Shown: piece by piece, positions 19,004 through 28,957 of the stretch
How the letters are laid out: the number at the start of each line of letters is the position of its first letter
Position numbering within the stretch: position 1 is the stretch's first letter
From: Pelagibacterium sp. 26DY04
GTDB lineage: Bacteria > Pseudomonadota > Alphaproteobacteria > Rhizobiales > Devosiaceae
Assembly (NCBI RefSeq): GCF_031202305.1
Contig: NZ_CP101731.1
Span: 2,108,001-2,172,000 of the forward strand
Direction of reading: 5' to 3'
DNA: 64,000 nt
Made by a program: the position numbers and the translations under genes
Notes under the pieces: model-generated
The model's input: only the letters and a program-made list of their open reading frames with translations
Told to the model about the DNA's origin: nothing
Databases searched by the model: none

Positions 19004-19602
19004 TCGAATATGCGCTGGCCCTGGTGGTGGGATACCTGCTGGGCTCGATCCCGTTCGGTGTCATCGCGACGCGGCTTGCCGGATTGGGCGACGTGCGCTC
19101 AATCGGTTCGGGCAATATCGGCGCAACGAATGTGCTGCGCACCGGGCGGCGGGACCTTGCCGCGCTCACCCTGATCTGCGACGCGGGCAAGGGCGCGGCG
19201 GCTGTTGCCATCGCCGGCTGGCTTTGGGGCTATGAGGCGGCGCTCTACGCTGGTGTTGCTGCCTTCCTGGGCCATATCTTCCCCATCTGGCTTGGCTTCA
19301 AGGGCGGCAAAGGCGTGGCAACCTATATCGGTATCCTGCTGGCGCTCCACTGGGTCATTGGGCTGATTTTCTGCGCCGTGTGGCTGCTGATCGCCTTTGC
19401 GCAACGCTATTCATCGCTCGCCGCGCTGACCGCCGCCGCGACTGCTCCCATGTTCGCCTTTGCGTTTTCCGGCGTCCAGTTGACCTGGGCTACCTTTGCC
19501 CTTTCGATCATGCTGTTCATCACGCACCGCGAGAATATCAGGCGGCTGCTGACCGGAACCGAGAGCAAAATCGGCGAGAAGAAAACGCCTGGACAAGCCT
19601 AA
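19000..19602 (+). CDS. plsY: acyl-phosphate:glycerol-3-phosphate acyltransferase
   Basis: The integral membrane enzyme that acylates G3P with acyl-phosphate, the first step of phospholipid synthesis. The 200-residue protein has about five membrane segments. The conserved loops are seen: [30 protein letters not shown] and the glycine-rich [21 protein letters not shown]. The ATG overlaps the pyrC-like stop (ATGA). Confidence 0.97.
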   Translation: MIEYALALVVGYLLGSIPFGVIATRLAGLGDVRSIGSGNIGATNVLRTGRRDLAALTLICDAGKGAAAVAIAGWLWGYEAALYAGVAAFLGHIFPIWLGFKGGKGVATYIGILLALHWVIGLIFCAVWLLIAFAQRYSSLAALTAAATAPMFAFAFSGVQLTWATFALSIMLFITHRENIRRLLTGTESKIGEKKTPGQA

Positions 19603-19615
19603 GGATCGCCCGCAG

Positions 19616-20731
19616 ATGACGCGCTCCATCCTTTCTCCCGCCCAGCGCGTCTCGTGGCTTCGATTGATCCGCGCCGACAATGTCGGTCCTGCGACCTTCC
19701 GCACCCTCATAAACCGCTTCGGTTCCGCCGATGCGGCGCTCGATGCCCTGCCCCACCTCGCCCAGCGCGGGGGCGGTCGACACATCAGAATCCCCACCCT
19801 TGCCGAAGCTGAAGACGAAATCGCCCGAACCGAAGCAATAGGCGCGCGGCTGATCTCCACCAACGATCCCGACTATCCACCGCATCTGCGCCATATCCCC
19901 GGACCGCCGCCTGTTCTGACGGTCATGGGCGGCAATGCGCTGACCAACAAACGTACGGTCGGCATTGTCGGCGCGCGAAACGCGTCTGCCGCAGGACGCC
20001 GGATGGCCCAGCTTCTTGCCACCGATCTCGGCCGGCAGGGATATGCGATCATTTCCGGCCTGGCTCGCGGAATCGATGCGGCTGCCCATCAAGCCTCGCT
20101 CGAGACCGGAACAGTCGCCGTCATGGCGGGCGGTTTGGATCACATCTACCCCAGCGAAAACCTCGGGCTTGCGCAAGCAATCGTCGATGCCGGGGGTACG
20201 TTGCTGACCGAAATGCCGCTGGGCTGGGAACCACGGGCCCGCGATTTTCCTCGCCGCAATCGGCTGGTCGCGGGCATTTCCCTCGGCGTGGTCATCGTCG
20301 AAGCGGCAAAGCGCTCGGGATCGCTGATCACGGCGCGGCTGGCGCTGGAACAGAACCGCGAGGTTTTCGCCGTTCCCGGCTCCCCGCTCGATCCGCGCGC
20401 GGAAGGCGGCAATCATCTGATCCAGCAGGGAGCGAGGCTGGTGACCGGCGCCCACGATATTGTCGCCGAACTCACTCACGCCGATCCCGCACGCCTGCCG
20501 CTGTTCGAAGCCGAGGACTTCGATGCCGCCCCTGCATCGATCATCGCCGATCCCTCCGAGGATGATCGCAGCCGCCTGCTGACCGCCCTCAGTCATGCCC
20601 CCACCGCCGCCGATATGCTCATCGAGGCCACCGGCATATCGGCGCCCGTCATGCAGATTTTGCTGCTCGAACTCGAACTTGCCGGCCGGATCGAACGTTC
20701 GCCAGGACAGCTTTTTGCATTGCGCGGCTGA
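19616..20731 (+). CDS. dprA: DNA-processing protein DprA
   Basis: DprA (Smf) protects incoming single-stranded DNA and loads RecA during natural transformation. The 371-residue protein has an N-terminal SAM/HhH region (LRLIRADNVGPATFRTLINRFGS), the Rossmann-like core with VGIVGARNASAAGRRMA and ISGLARGIDAAAHQASL, PRRNRLVAGIS, and a C-terminal winged-helix tail (LSHAPTAADMLIEATG). The gene lies 13 nt after plsY. Presence does not prove competence, as dprA is common in species that are not known to take up DNA. Confidence 0.97.
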   Translation: MTRSILSPAQRVSWLRLIRADNVGPATFRTLINRFGSADAALDALPHLAQRGGGRHIRIPTLAEAEDEIARTEAIGARLISTNDPDYPPHLRHIPGPPPVLTVMGGNALTNKRTVGIVGARNASAAGRRMAQLLATDLGRQGYAIISGLARGIDAAAHQASLETGTVAVMAGGLDHIYPSENLGLAQAIVDAGGTLLTEMPLGWEPRARDFPRRNRLVAGISLGVVIVEAAKRSGSLITARLALEQNREVFAVPGSPLDPRAEGGNHLIQQGARLVTGAHDIVAELTHADPARLPLFEAEDFDAAPASIIADPSEDDRSRLLTALSHAPTAADMLIEATGISAPVMQILLLELELAGRIERSPGQLFALRG

Positions 20732-20884
20732 CCGCTCGAGTGCTTTCGGCAGACGTCTCGGGATCGGCGCAATTGACAGAGCCGAACGGTTTCACCATTT
20801 TGCGCGGACCTTGAGGGCGGGCGTTCGCCGCCCTATCTCCCCCGTTCAAGGCCAATCTCTTTTAGTCGCGGAGCCTATCAAGGC

Positions 20885-23461
20885 ATGAAAGTCGTCATCG
20901 TCGAAAGCCCGGCCAAGGCAAAGACCATCAACAAATATCTGGGCAAGGACTTCGAGGTTCTCGCCAGCTTTGGCCATGTGCGCGACCTCCCCGCCAAGGA
21001 TGGGTCGGTGCGTCCCGACGAAGATTTCGCCATGAGTTGGGAAGTCGATTCCCAGTCCAAGAAGCGCCTGACCGACATCACGCGTGCGCTGAAAGGCGCA
21101 GACGAACTGATTCTGGCGACCGACCCCGATCGCGAGGGTGAGGCCATATCCTGGCACCTGCTTGATGCGCTCAAGGAGCGAAAGGCGATCAAGAAGGATC
21201 TGCCGGTCAAGCGGGTGGTGTTCAATGCCATCACCAAGGACGCCGTGACCGAGGCAATGAAAAAGCCCCGCGATATCGACGCGCCTTTGGTCGATGCCTA
21301 TCTGGCGCGCCGGGCGCTCGACTATCTCGTCGGTTTTACTCTTTCCCCGATCCTGTGGCGCAAGCTGCCCGGCTCCCGTTCGGCTGGCCGCGTGCAATCC
21401 GTGGCCTTGCGGCTGGTGACTGAACGCGAGGAGGAGATCGAACGCTTCAAGCCGCAGGAATATTGGAGTGTCACGCCGACGCTCAACCAGTCAGGCAAAA
21501 GCTTTGCGACGCGGCTCTATTCGGTCGACGGCGACAAGACCGACAAGCTCGCCATCAAGACCGGCGAAGATGCCGAGGGCCTGAAGGCGGCTATCGAGAA
21601 GGGCAATTTCAAGGTCGCGAGCGTCGACAAAAAGCCGACCAAGCGCAATCCTTATGCTCCGTTCACGACCTCGACGTTGCAGCAGGACGCTTCATCGCGG
21701 CTTTCGCTTTCGCCCTCGCGGACGATGCAAATCGCCCAGCGCTTATATGAGGATGGACTTATCACCTATATGCGTACCGACGCCGTGCAGATGGCGCCGG
21801 AAGCGATCGAGGCTGCGCGCCGGGTGATCGGCAAGGAATTCGGACCCGAATACGTGCCCGAAAAGCCGCGCCTCTACCAGACCAAGGCCAAGAACGCTCA
21901 GGAAGCGCACGAGGCGATCCGCCCGACCGATCTGGGCAAGCATCCCGATACGCTGCGTAACCTCGACCCTGATCAGTTCAAGGTTTACCAGTTGATCTGG
22001 CGCCGGGCCTTGGCCAGTCAGATGCGCTCGGCCGAGATCGAACGGACGACAGCCGATATCGACGTGCTCGCCGCCGGCAGGGCCATCACGCTGCGCGCGA
22101 CAGGCTCCGTGGTCACCTTCCCCGGTTTTCTGGGCGTCTATGGCGTCGAAAAGACCGACGAGGATGATGAAGACAGTCTCGAGCTTCCAGCACTCAAGGT
22201 TGGCGACACTCCCAACCTTGAGAAGGTGGACATCGAGCAGCACTTCACCCAGCCTCCGGCGCGCTATACCGAAGCGAGCCTCATCAAGAAGATGGAAGAG
22301 CTGGGGATCGGGCGCCCCTCGACCTATGCCGCGACCTTGGCCACGCTCAAGGACCGCGACTATATCCGGCTCGACAAGCGCGCCATCGTGCCCGAAGACC
22401 GCGGGCGGCTGGTGACGGCGTTCCTCCAGAGCTTTTTCACCAAATACGTCGAATACGGCTTCACGGCCGGGCTCGAGGAAGAGCTGGACGAGATTTCAGC
22501 CGGCGAGATCGACTACAAGGAGGTGCTGCGCCGCTTCTGGAAGGATTTTTCGCACCAGACTGAAGAGATCAAGGATCTTCGGGTCTCGGAAGTTCTCGAT
22601 GCGCTCAATGACCTCCTGGGCCACCATATCTTTCCGCCCAAGCCGGATGGGTCCGATCCGCGCCTGTGCCCAACCTGTGGCACGGGGCAGCTTTCGCTCA
22701 AGCTTGGACGCTACGGCGCCTTTATCGGCTGTTCGAACTACCCCGAGTGCCGCCACACCCAACAGCTTTCCGAAAGCGCGACCGGTCAGGCGTCCGAAGC
22801 TGCCGTGGGCGATGGCGTTCTGGGAGCCGATCCGGAAACCGGCGCGGAAATCTATCTCAAGACCGGGCGTTTTGGTCCCTATGTCCAGCTTGGCGAAGAC
22901 AGCAAGGATGCAAAGCGCGCCAGCCTGCCGCGTGGCTGGAACGCTGCCGACATGGACCTCGAAAAGGCGATCAAGCTGCTTTCGCTTCCCCGCGAAGTCG
23001 GACTGCATCCCGAAACCGGCACGCCGATCACGGCCGGAATCGGACGCTATGGTCCATTCGTCCTGCATGACGGCACCTATGCCAACCTGCCCGATGTCGA
23101 GGAAGTCTTCTCGGTTGGGCTCAACCGTGCCGTATCGCTGATCGCCGAAAAGAAGGCCGGTGGCGGGCGCGGCGGACGTGGCGCAGCCGCGGCGCCCATC
23201 AAGAGCTTCGAGCATGACGATGGGGCCATAACAGTCCGCTCGGGGCGCTATGGTCCTTATGTAAATCAGGGCAAAGTCAACGCGACCCTGCCTCGCGATT
23301 TGGCGCCCGAAGCGGTGACGCTTGAAAAGGCTCTGGAACTGATCGCCGCCAAGGCTGGTTCCAAGGGTAAGACCACCAAGGCGAAAGCCAAGCCCAAGGC
23401 TGCGGCCAAGACCAAAGCGGCAAAGCCTAAAGCGGCAGCCAAGAAGAAGGCAGAGGCCTAA
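20885..23461 (+). CDS. topA: DNA topoisomerase I
   Basis: A type IA enzyme that relaxes negative supercoils. The protein has 858 residues. N-terminal TOPRIM block VIVESPAKAKTINKYLG and ATDPDREGEAISWHLLDA; the active-site tyrosine lies in LITYMRTDAVQ. A zinc ribbon LCPTCGTGQLSLKLGRYGAF then CSNYPEC is followed by three TopA-C repeats of the type GRFGPYVQLG, GRYGPFVLHD and GRYGPYVNQG that have lost cysteines. The last 40 residues are a Lys/Ala tail. The gap from dprA is 153 bp, likely holding its own promoter. Confidence 0.98.
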   Translation: MKVVIVESPAKAKTINKYLGKDFEVLASFGHVRDLPAKDGSVRPDEDFAMSWEVDSQSKKRLTDITRALKGADELILATDPDREGEAISWHLLDALKERKAIKKDLPVKRVVFNAITKDAVTEAMKKPRDIDAPLVDAYLARRALDYLVGFTLSPILWRKLPGSRSAGRVQSVALRLVTEREEEIERFKPQEYWSVTPTLNQSGKSFATRLYSVDGDKTDKLAIKTGEDAEGLKAAIEKGNFKVASVDKKPTKRNPYAPFTTSTLQQDASSRLSLSPSRTMQIAQRLYEDGLITYMRTDAVQMAPEAIEAARRVIGKEFGPEYVPEKPRLYQTKAKNAQEAHEAIRPTDLGKHPDTLRNLDPDQFKVYQLIWRRALASQMRSAEIERTTADIDVLAAGRAITLRATGSVVTFPGFLGVYGVEKTDEDDEDSLELPALKVGDTPNLEKVDIEQHFTQPPARYTEASLIKKMEELGIGRPSTYAATLATLKDRDYIRLDKRAIVPEDRGRLVTAFLQSFFTKYVEYGFTAGLEEELDEISAGEIDYKEVLRRFWKDFSHQTEEIKDLRVSEVLDALNDLLGHHIFPPKPDGSDPRLCPTCGTGQLSLKLGRYGAFIGCSNYPECRHTQQLSESATGQASEAAVGDGVLGADPETGAEIYLKTGRFGPYVQLGEDSKDAKRASLPRGWNAADMDLEKAIKLLSLPREVGLHPETGTPITAGIGRYGPFVLHDGTYANLPDVEEVFSVGLNRAVSLIAEKKAGGGRGGRGAAAAPIKSFEHDDGAITVRSGRYGPYVNQGKVNATLPRDLAPEAVTLEKALELIAAKAGSKGKTTKAKAKPKAAAKTKAAKPKAAAKKKAEA

Positions 23462-23471
23462 AAGGAAACAC

Positions 23472-25766
23472 ATGGCCAAACGCACAGCAACCCAGCCCCA
23501 AGCCCCTGCCCCGCGCAAGGGTCGGCGTTCGGCCAATTTCACCCCCGGCGAGCTGCCGACCCGTGAAGCCATTCTGGAAGCGATAGCGGATTTTCCCGAG
23601 ATCAATTCCAAACGCGAGATCGCTCGGCACTTCAACATCAAGGGTGATGATCGCATCGCCCTCAAGGTGCTGCTGCGCGACATGGAAAAAGAAGGGCTTC
23701 TGGCGCGCAAGCGCAAGGAAATCCGGCCCGTAGGCGAACTGCCGGCAGTGACGGTGCTCGATATTCCCGCCGATGCCGACCCAGATAATCTGCACGCCTT
23801 CCCAGCGAAATGGGACGATGAAGAAGGGGAAAAGCCGCGCGTCACAGTCACCGTTGGCAAGGACGCTCGGGTAGCTCCCGCGCCAGGCGACCGCATTCTG
23901 GCGCGCATCCATCGCGAAGGGGGAGTGGTTCCGGTCTACTCAGCGCGGCCGATGAAGGTGCTGGACAAGCCACGCAAGGCCGATCTGGGCATTGTCCGCA
24001 TGGACGACGACGGTGCGCGGCTCGTGCCGATCGAGCGCAAGGCAAGGGAGATGCGCATCCCCGCCGGCGATCTGGGGGGCGCCAAGGACGGCGATCTTGT
24101 CGAGATCGAAGTCACCGTCTCGGGCAGGTTGATGATTCCGCGCGCCAAGGTCGTCAACGTCGTCGGCAATCCACAATCGGAAGGCGCGGTTAGCCTGATT
24201 GCGCTGCATTCGCTCGACATCCCCTACCGCTTCCCCGCTTCAGTGCTAAAGGCCGCCCAACAAGCTGAAGAAGCCACGCTCAAGGGGCGCGAGGATTGGC
24301 GCGATATTCCGCTGATCACCATCGACCCGGCAGACGCCAAAGACCATGACGATGCGGTTCATGCCGAGCCGGACACCGATCCCAACAATCCAGGCGGCTT
24401 TATCATTCACGTCGGGATCGCCGACGTTTCCTATTACGTCCGGGCCGGTTCGGACATGGATCGCGAGGCGTTCCTGCGGGGCAATTCGGTCTATTTTCCC
24501 GACCGCGTCGTTCCGATGCTGCCCGAACGGATTTCCAACGATCTGTGCTCGCTGCGCGAAGGCGAGAACCGGGCGTCCATGGCGCTTCGGATCGTCATCG
24601 ACGCCGAAGGCAACAAGAAACGCCACTCGTTCCATCGCGTCATGATGCGCTCGGCGGCCAAGCTCAGCTACAGCCAGGCGCAAGCGGCGATCGACGGAAA
24701 TCCCGACGACGCCACAGGCCCGCTGCTGGAGCCGATTCTGAAGCCGTTGTGGGCTGCTTATGCAGCTCTCGCCAAGGCCCGTGATCGTCGCGGCCCGCTG
24801 GCGTTGGACCTGCCGGAACGCCGCATCCGCCTCGATGAGAATGGGATGGTCAAGGACGTCTATGTCCCCGACCGCCTCGAAGCACACAAGCTCATCGAGG
24901 AGATGATGATCCTTTCCAACGTCTGCGCCGCCGAGACGCTGGAAAAACACAAGGTTCCCCTGCTCTACCGCGTCCATGATGCTCCGAGCCGCGAGAAGAT
25001 CGTCGCCCTTGGCGAGTTCCTCAAATCGCTCGACCTGCCGGTGCCGCGCAGCGAAGCGCTGCGGCCCAAGGACTTCAATCAGATCCTCTTCCGAGCGGAA
25101 AAGGCGGACAAGAGTCAACAAGTCAGCGAAATGGTACTGCGCAGCCAGGCGCAGGCCGAGTATGCTCCGGGCAATTATGGCCACTATGGCCTCAACCTCG
25201 ACCGATACGCTCATTTCACTTCGCCGATCCGGCGCTACTCGGACCTGATCGTGCACCGCGCGCTGATCAAGGCACTCGATCTTGGCGAGGACGGGCTGAC
25301 CGAAGCCGAGGAGCATCGCCTGGGCGCGATCGGAGAGCACATTTCGGCGACCGAACGCCGCGCGATGGCCGCCGAGCGCGAGACCTCGGACCGCCTGTTG
25401 GCTCAATATCTTGCCGCCCACATAGGCGCGCGGTTCAGGGGTACGATTTCCGGCCTGGTCGGTGCGGGGCTCTTTGTCCGTCTCGATGAAACCGGCGCCG
25501 ACGGCTTCGTGCCCGTCTCTTCTCTCGGACAGGACTATTTCCGCTTCTTCGAAGACCAGCAGGCCCTGATCGGCGAGCGCACGGGGGAACGCTTCAGAAT
25601 AGGCGACAAAGTCGATGTGCGACTGCTTGAAGCAGCGCCGATGGCTGGCGCATTGCGGTTTGAAGTCCTATCTCAGGGCGAACGGGTGAAACCACCCGGC
25701 CCTACCCGCGGACGCAGGACCGGCAAGGGCAAGCCTGCACCGCGCGGCCGTCGCGCAAGGAAATAG
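23472..25766 (+). CDS. rnr: ribonuclease R
   Basis: A processive 3'-5' exoribonuclease that can degrade structured RNA. The protein has 764 residues. A winged-helix-like start (TREAILEAIADFPEINSKREIARHF) precedes cold-shock domains, the RNB catalytic block TIDPADAKDHDDAVHAEPD with the acidic cluster, and FTSPIRRYSDLIVHRALI. An S1 domain follows (FRGTISGLVGAGLFVRLDE) with a basic tail. The ribosome site AAGGA lies 7 nt before the ATG, 10 nt after topA. Confidence 0.97.
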   Translation: MAKRTATQPQAPAPRKGRRSANFTPGELPTREAILEAIADFPEINSKREIARHFNIKGDDRIALKVLLRDMEKEGLLARKRKEIRPVGELPAVTVLDIPADADPDNLHAFPAKWDDEEGEKPRVTVTVGKDARVAPAPGDRILARIHREGGVVPVYSARPMKVLDKPRKADLGIVRMDDDGARLVPIERKAREMRIPAGDLGGAKDGDLVEIEVTVSGRLMIPRAKVVNVVGNPQSEGAVSLIALHSLDIPYRFPASVLKAAQQAEEATLKGREDWRDIPLITIDPADAKDHDDAVHAEPDTDPNNPGGFIIHVGIADVSYYVRAGSDMDREAFLRGNSVYFPDRVVPMLPERISNDLCSLREGENRASMALRIVIDAEGNKKRHSFHRVMMRSAAKLSYSQAQAAIDGNPDDATGPLLEPILKPLWAAYAALAKARDRRGPLALDLPERRIRLDENGMVKDVYVPDRLEAHKLIEEMMILSNVCAAETLEKHKVPLLYRVHDAPSREKIVALGEFLKSLDLPVPRSEALRPKDFNQILFRAEKADKSQQVSEMVLRSQAQAEYAPGNYGHYGLNLDRYAHFTSPIRRYSDLIVHRALIKALDLGEDGLTEAEEHRLGAIGEHISATERRAMAAERETSDRLLAQYLAAHIGARFRGTISGLVGAGLFVRLDETGADGFVPVSSLGQDYFRFFEDQQALIGERTGERFRIGDKVDVRLLEAAPMAGALRFEVLSQGERVKPPGPTRGRRTGKGKPAPRGRRARK

Positions 25767-25768
25767 TT

Positions 25769-26197
25769 ATGCCTGTCACCGACCTGACATTGAGACCCAC
25801 GCGGCCGCTCTGGCCCGCCATGCTCAATGGCATGAAGTGCCGCTGTCCCAATTGCGGCAAAGGCAAGCTGTTTTCGCGCTATCTCAAGGTTGTGGACCAG
25901 TGCGACGTGTGCGGCACCGAGCTGTTCCATCATCGGGCCGATGACGCTCCGCCCTATCTGGTAATCACGATTGTCGGCCACCTCGCGGTCGGCGCGGTGT
26001 TGCACATGGAGATGAGTTCCACGCCGCTCCATCCGCTGACATATCTCTGGATCATGATTCCGATGATCCTTATCTCATCGGTACTCCTGCTTCCTGTAAT
26101 CAAGGGAGCGATCGTCGGCTTGCAATGGGCCCGTTATATGCACGGCTTCGATCCCGCCGGCACGCATGATGAAATCGAGAGTGACGGGCACGCCTGA
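25769..26197 (+). CDS. DUF983 membrane protein
   Basis: A 142-residue protein. Two CxxC pairs, [14 protein letters not shown] and [11 protein letters not shown], are predicted to hold a zinc ion before two membrane segments ([19 protein letters not shown] and [19 protein letters not shown]). This is the DUF983 layout; the role of the family is unknown. It starts two bases after the rnr stop. A second, shorter DUF983 protein is encoded at 45453. Confidence 0.88.
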   Translation: MPVTDLTLRPTRPLWPAMLNGMKCRCPNCGKGKLFSRYLKVVDQCDVCGTELFHHRADDAPPYLVITIVGHLAVGAVLHMEMSSTPLHPLTYLWIMIPMILISSVLLLPVIKGAIVGLQWARYMHGFDPAGTHDEIESDGHA

Positions 26198-26298
26198 CGT
26201 GCTTGACTTTTGGCGCGAAATGCATAGTTTGCGCCCAACTCATTTCCGAGCCGTGCGCAAAACCGTCGCGCGGCCTGTTTGTTTCAAAGGCTACCGCG

Positions 26299-26466
26299 AT
26301 GGCAAAGTCCAACACGATCAAGATCAAGCTGGTTTCGACCGCCGACACCGGCTTCTACTACGTCACCAAGAAGAACACCCGTACCGCGACCGAGAAGCTT
26401 TCGTTCCGCAAGTACGATCCGGTGGCGCGCAAGCACGTCGAATTCAAGGAAGCCAAGATCAAGTAA
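26299..26466 (+). CDS. rpmG: 50S ribosomal protein L33
   Basis: A 55-residue L33 starting [19 protein letters not shown] and ending [16 protein letters not shown] (here [13 protein letters not shown]). It contains the Y-Y-V-T-K-K-N-T core with RKYDP. There are no cysteines, so it is the zinc-free form. The frame is open further upstream, but the upstream codons are not L33-like. It is followed by a strong intrinsic terminator. Confidence 0.96.
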   Translation: MAKSNTIKIKLVSTADTGFYYVTKKNTRTATEKLSFRKYDPVARKHVEFKEAKIK

Positions 26467-26494
26467 TCTGCTTGATCGAAGCACCGAAAAAGAA

Positions 26495-26518
26495 ACCCCG
26501 CCACTGAGCGGGGTTTTT
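26495..26518 (+). terminator. intrinsic terminator after rpmG
   Basis: ACCCCGC (26495-26501), loop CACTGA, GCGGGGT (26508-26514) and a run of five T. It closes the topA-rnr-DUF983-rpmG side of the plus-strand block. Confidence 0.9.
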
Positions 26519-26551
26519 CTTTGCGCAGCATAACCGTTCCGCGCTGAATGT

Positions 26552-26650
26552 GGCTGACCCGGTCCGGTTTGTCGAAGAGGCCACTCTTGTCCGGTACCGG
26601 GTCAGCCGCCCTACGGCACAGGAGTTGCGGCGGACCTGAAAGCCGTAGGG
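26552..26650. other. structured intergenic DNA with two inverted repeats
   Basis: GGCTGACCCGGT (26552-26563) pairs exactly with ACCGGGTCAGCC (26596-26607), and CCCTACGGC (26609-26617) pairs with GCCGTAGGG (26642-26650). They lie in the 276-bp gap between the rpmG terminator and the 3' end of pleD. No ORF or tRNA is seen. Could be a small RNA, a readthrough barrier for pleD, or a repeat. Confidence 0.45.
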
Positions 26651-26796
26651 TTCTGGCATGAAACGGATATGCGTTTGGGCGTCCGTTTCCTTGGCCCGAA
26701 CCTACTCCTGCAGCCCAAAAACGCCAAGTGTTCCGGGGACTTCGAGCTCCGGTTTCGCCATTAATAATGAAGGGTTAACCTTACCGCGTCTGCGGT

Positions 26797-28167
26797 TTAC
26801 GCGGCGTCGGCAACCACACGATTGCGACCGGCGCGCTTGGCGCTATAAAGCGCCATGTCGGCACGCTTGGTTACCGATTCCGGCGTGTCGTTTTCCTGCT
26901 CGTTGAGCGCCAGCCCGACGCTGACAGTGATGCTGAGCGGGCGCTCCAGCCCGACCTGGAATCCATGGTCGGCTATGGCACTCCGCACGCGCTCGGCAAC
27001 GCTTTGCGCTTGCCGCATGTCGGTATCGGGCATCACCACGACGAATTCCTCGCCGCCGAAGCGGCACGCCAGATCGACACCACGGATATTGCGCTGGAGG
27101 CGCGAGGCAAACTCCTTGAGCACCGCATCACCGACGTCATGCCCATAGGTATCGTTGACGGGCTTGAAATAGTCGATATCGAGCAGCATCAGCGCCGTAT
27201 CGCGATCCTGCTCTTCGGCCTTGGCCAGCACCATCGCCAGATGCCGCTCGAAATAACGGCGGTTGTATAGACCTGTCAGCTCGTCGATGACGGCCATGGC
27301 CATTGTCGAATTGAGGCTCTCACGCAATTCGACAGTGTAGCGCTGCCGCCGAATCTGAGTCTTGACCCGCGCCGAAAGCTCATGACGCTCGATAGGGCGC
27401 ATGATGAAGTCATTCACCCCAAGGTCGAGTGCCTTGATGATCTGCGGCCGATCCTGCTCCTCGGCGGCGAGAATGATGGGAATGGAACGCGTCTGATCGA
27501 CCGTGCGGATCTGCGAACAGATGCGCAACGGGTCGAACCCCTGCAGAGACATCGAGACGATGGCCAGCTCGCAATCTCCGCCCGAAATCTGGAACACGGC
27601 CTCGGCCGGTTCGGTGAGAATGGTGACCTCGTGGGTTTCGCGAAGGTAGGATTCAAGCCTCTCAGCCCGCCTCCGGTCGGTATCGACAAGCAGAATCCGC
27701 CCCTGCTCCACCCGTACGCCATATTCGGAGCCGCTGGCATCTTCGAGCGCAATCTGATGGCTGGTGCGGGCCCGGGCGCGCAACTCATCGCTCAAGCTTT
27801 TCAATCGTACCAGGCTTTTGACACGCGCGAGAAGCTGCACATCGTCTACAGGCTTGGTCAGAAAATCGTCGGCGCCCGCTTCGAGCCCCCGCACCCTATC
27901 GGAGGGCTGATCGAGCGCTGTGATCATCACCACGGGAATATGCGCCGTTTGCGGATCCTGCTTGAGAATCTGGCAACAGGTGAAGCCGTCCATCTCAGGC
28001 ATCATCACATCGAGCAGAACGATATCGATGTTTTCGTTGCGGCAGATTTCAATCGCCTGCTGCCCCGAAGACGCGGTCGCGACGTCAAAATATTCGGCAA
28101 GCAGACGGGCCTCGAGCAACTTCACATTCGTGGGAATGTCATCGACAATGAGCACTCGTGCAGTCAC
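26797..28167 (-). CDS. pleD: PleD-type response regulator diguanylate cyclase
   Basis: Makes cyclic di-GMP from GTP; in Caulobacter it drives polar differentiation. With the GTG at 28167 (GGGAGGA upstream) it has 456 residues, near the known PleD length of 454. Receiver 1 has RVLIVDDIPTN and the phospho-acceptor Asp in VLLDVMMPEMDG. Receiver 2 (ILLVDTDRRRAE) reads AIVSMSLQG where the Asp should be, a normal adaptor receiver in PleD. The GGDEF domain has CRFGGEEFVVVMPD and an inhibitory RGVD site four residues before it. It lies 37 nt after divK; co-expression is likely. Confidence 0.96.
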   Translation of the reverse strand: MTARVLIVDDIPTNVKLLEARLLAEYFDVATASSGQQAIEICRNENIDIVLLDVMMPEMDGFTCCQILKQDPQTAHIPVVMITALDQPSDRVRGLEAGADDFLTKPVDDVQLLARVKSLVRLKSLSDELRARARTSHQIALEDASGSEYGVRVEQGRILLVDTDRRRAERLESYLRETHEVTILTEPAEAVFQISGGDCELAIVSMSLQGFDPLRICSQIRTVDQTRSIPIILAAEEQDRPQIIKALDLGVNDFIMRPIERHELSARVKTQIRRQRYTVELRESLNSTMAMAVIDELTGLYNRRYFERHLAMVLAKAEEQDRDTALMLLDIDYFKPVNDTYGHDVGDAVLKEFASRLQRNIRGVDLACRFGGEEFVVVMPDTDMRQAQSVAERVRSAIADHGFQVGLERPLSITVSVGLALNEQENDTPESVTKRADMALYSAKRAGRNRVVADAA

Positions 28168-28204
28168 GGCGCGCTTCCTCCCGGCCATAAATGAAGAGTG
28201 ATTG

Positions 28205-28579
28205 CTACTGGGCCTTGCCAATGTAGCTTTCAATCGTTTCCAAAAAGTGTGGCACCGAGATCGGCTTTGAAATGTAGCCCTCGCATCCGCCCTGCCGAAT
28301 GCGCTCCTCATCGCCCTTCATCGCGAAGGCAGTAACGGCGATCACGGGAATGGAAGCAAGGTCCTCGTCTTCCTTGAGCCATTTGGTGACCACCAGCCCG
28401 GACACTTCCGGAAGCTGGATATCCATGAGGATCAGATCGGGGCGATGCTCGCGTGCCAGATCCAGCGCTTCCATGCCGTTGCGCGTTTGAATGGTGCGAT
28501 AGCCGCGCGATTCAAGCAGGTCGTGGAAGAGCTTCATGTTCAGCTCGTTGTCTTCCACGATCATGACGGTCTTGGTCAT
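28205..28579 (-). CDS. divK: single-domain response regulator DivK
   Basis: A 124-residue receiver with no output domain, key to cell-cycle and polarity control in alphaproteobacteria. It begins [20 protein letters not shown] and has phospho-acceptor Asp in [13 protein letters not shown], Thr in [12 protein letters not shown] and Lys in GYISKPIS. Start ATG chosen on family length; the longer frame adds 21 unrelated residues. Pairing with pleD matches the Caulobacter order. Confidence 0.95.
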   Translation of the reverse strand: MTKTVMIVEDNELNMKLFHDLLESRGYRTIQTRNGMEALDLAREHRPDLILMDIQLPEVSGLVVTKWLKEDEDLASIPVIAVTAFAMKGDEERIRQGGCEGYISKPISVPHFLETIESYIGKAQ

Positions 28580-28632
28580 GTCCCCTCGCCCGGCATCCGC
28601 GATCGGACGCTTTGAGTTGTCATTGCGTTGCG

Positions 28633-28650
28633 GTAACAGCAATATGTTAC
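28633..28650. promoter_or_regulatory. inverted repeat in divK / DUF3572 divergent gap
   Basis: GTAACA (28633-28638), six-base spacer GCAATA, TGTTAC (28645-28650). It is 54 bp before divK and 29 bp before the DUF3572 start, in a shared promoter region. The binding protein is unknown; it does not match the usual alphaproteobacterial LexA site. Confidence 0.4.
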
Positions 28651-28678
28651 GAAACCAGAAATAAGCTGAGTCTGGCGC

Positions 28679-28954
28679 TTGGGCGATAGAGTCGACACCG
28701 CTGAATTGCTTGCCGTTGGCGATGCCTGCATTTCCTGGCTGGCCGCCGATGTCGGCGAACTTGAACGCTTTATGGCGCTAGCCGGCTATTCGCCGCAACG
28801 CTTGCGTGACTCCGTGGGAAGCAGGGCTCTCGCGGAAGGACTCGTGGATTATTTCGGACGGCACGAATCGCTGCTGCTTGCCATGTGCGCCAATTCGGGT
28901 CTGGATGTCTCGCGCGTCATGCGGCTTTGGCACGGCCTCAACCCGCAGAGTTGA
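28679..28954 (+). CDS. DUF3572 family protein
   Basis: A 91-residue helical protein: [35 protein letters not shown] and [20 protein letters not shown] match the DUF3572 pattern seen in Rhizobiales, function unknown. The only available start is TTG at 28679, since an in-frame stop lies at 28667. The next gene, dinB, begins three bases after its TGA, so the two are probably one transcript. Confidence 0.75.
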   Translation: MGDRVDTAELLAVGDACISWLAADVGELERFMALAGYSPQRLRDSVGSRALAEGLVDYFGRHESLLLAMCANSGLDVSRVMRLWHGLNPQS

Positions 28955-28957
28955 ACG

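Noticed and set aside
26640-26810. Possible ORF starting at the ATG near 26658 after the rpmG-pleD inverted repeats
   Set aside because: It has no protein-family likeness and runs into the antisense of the pleD end.
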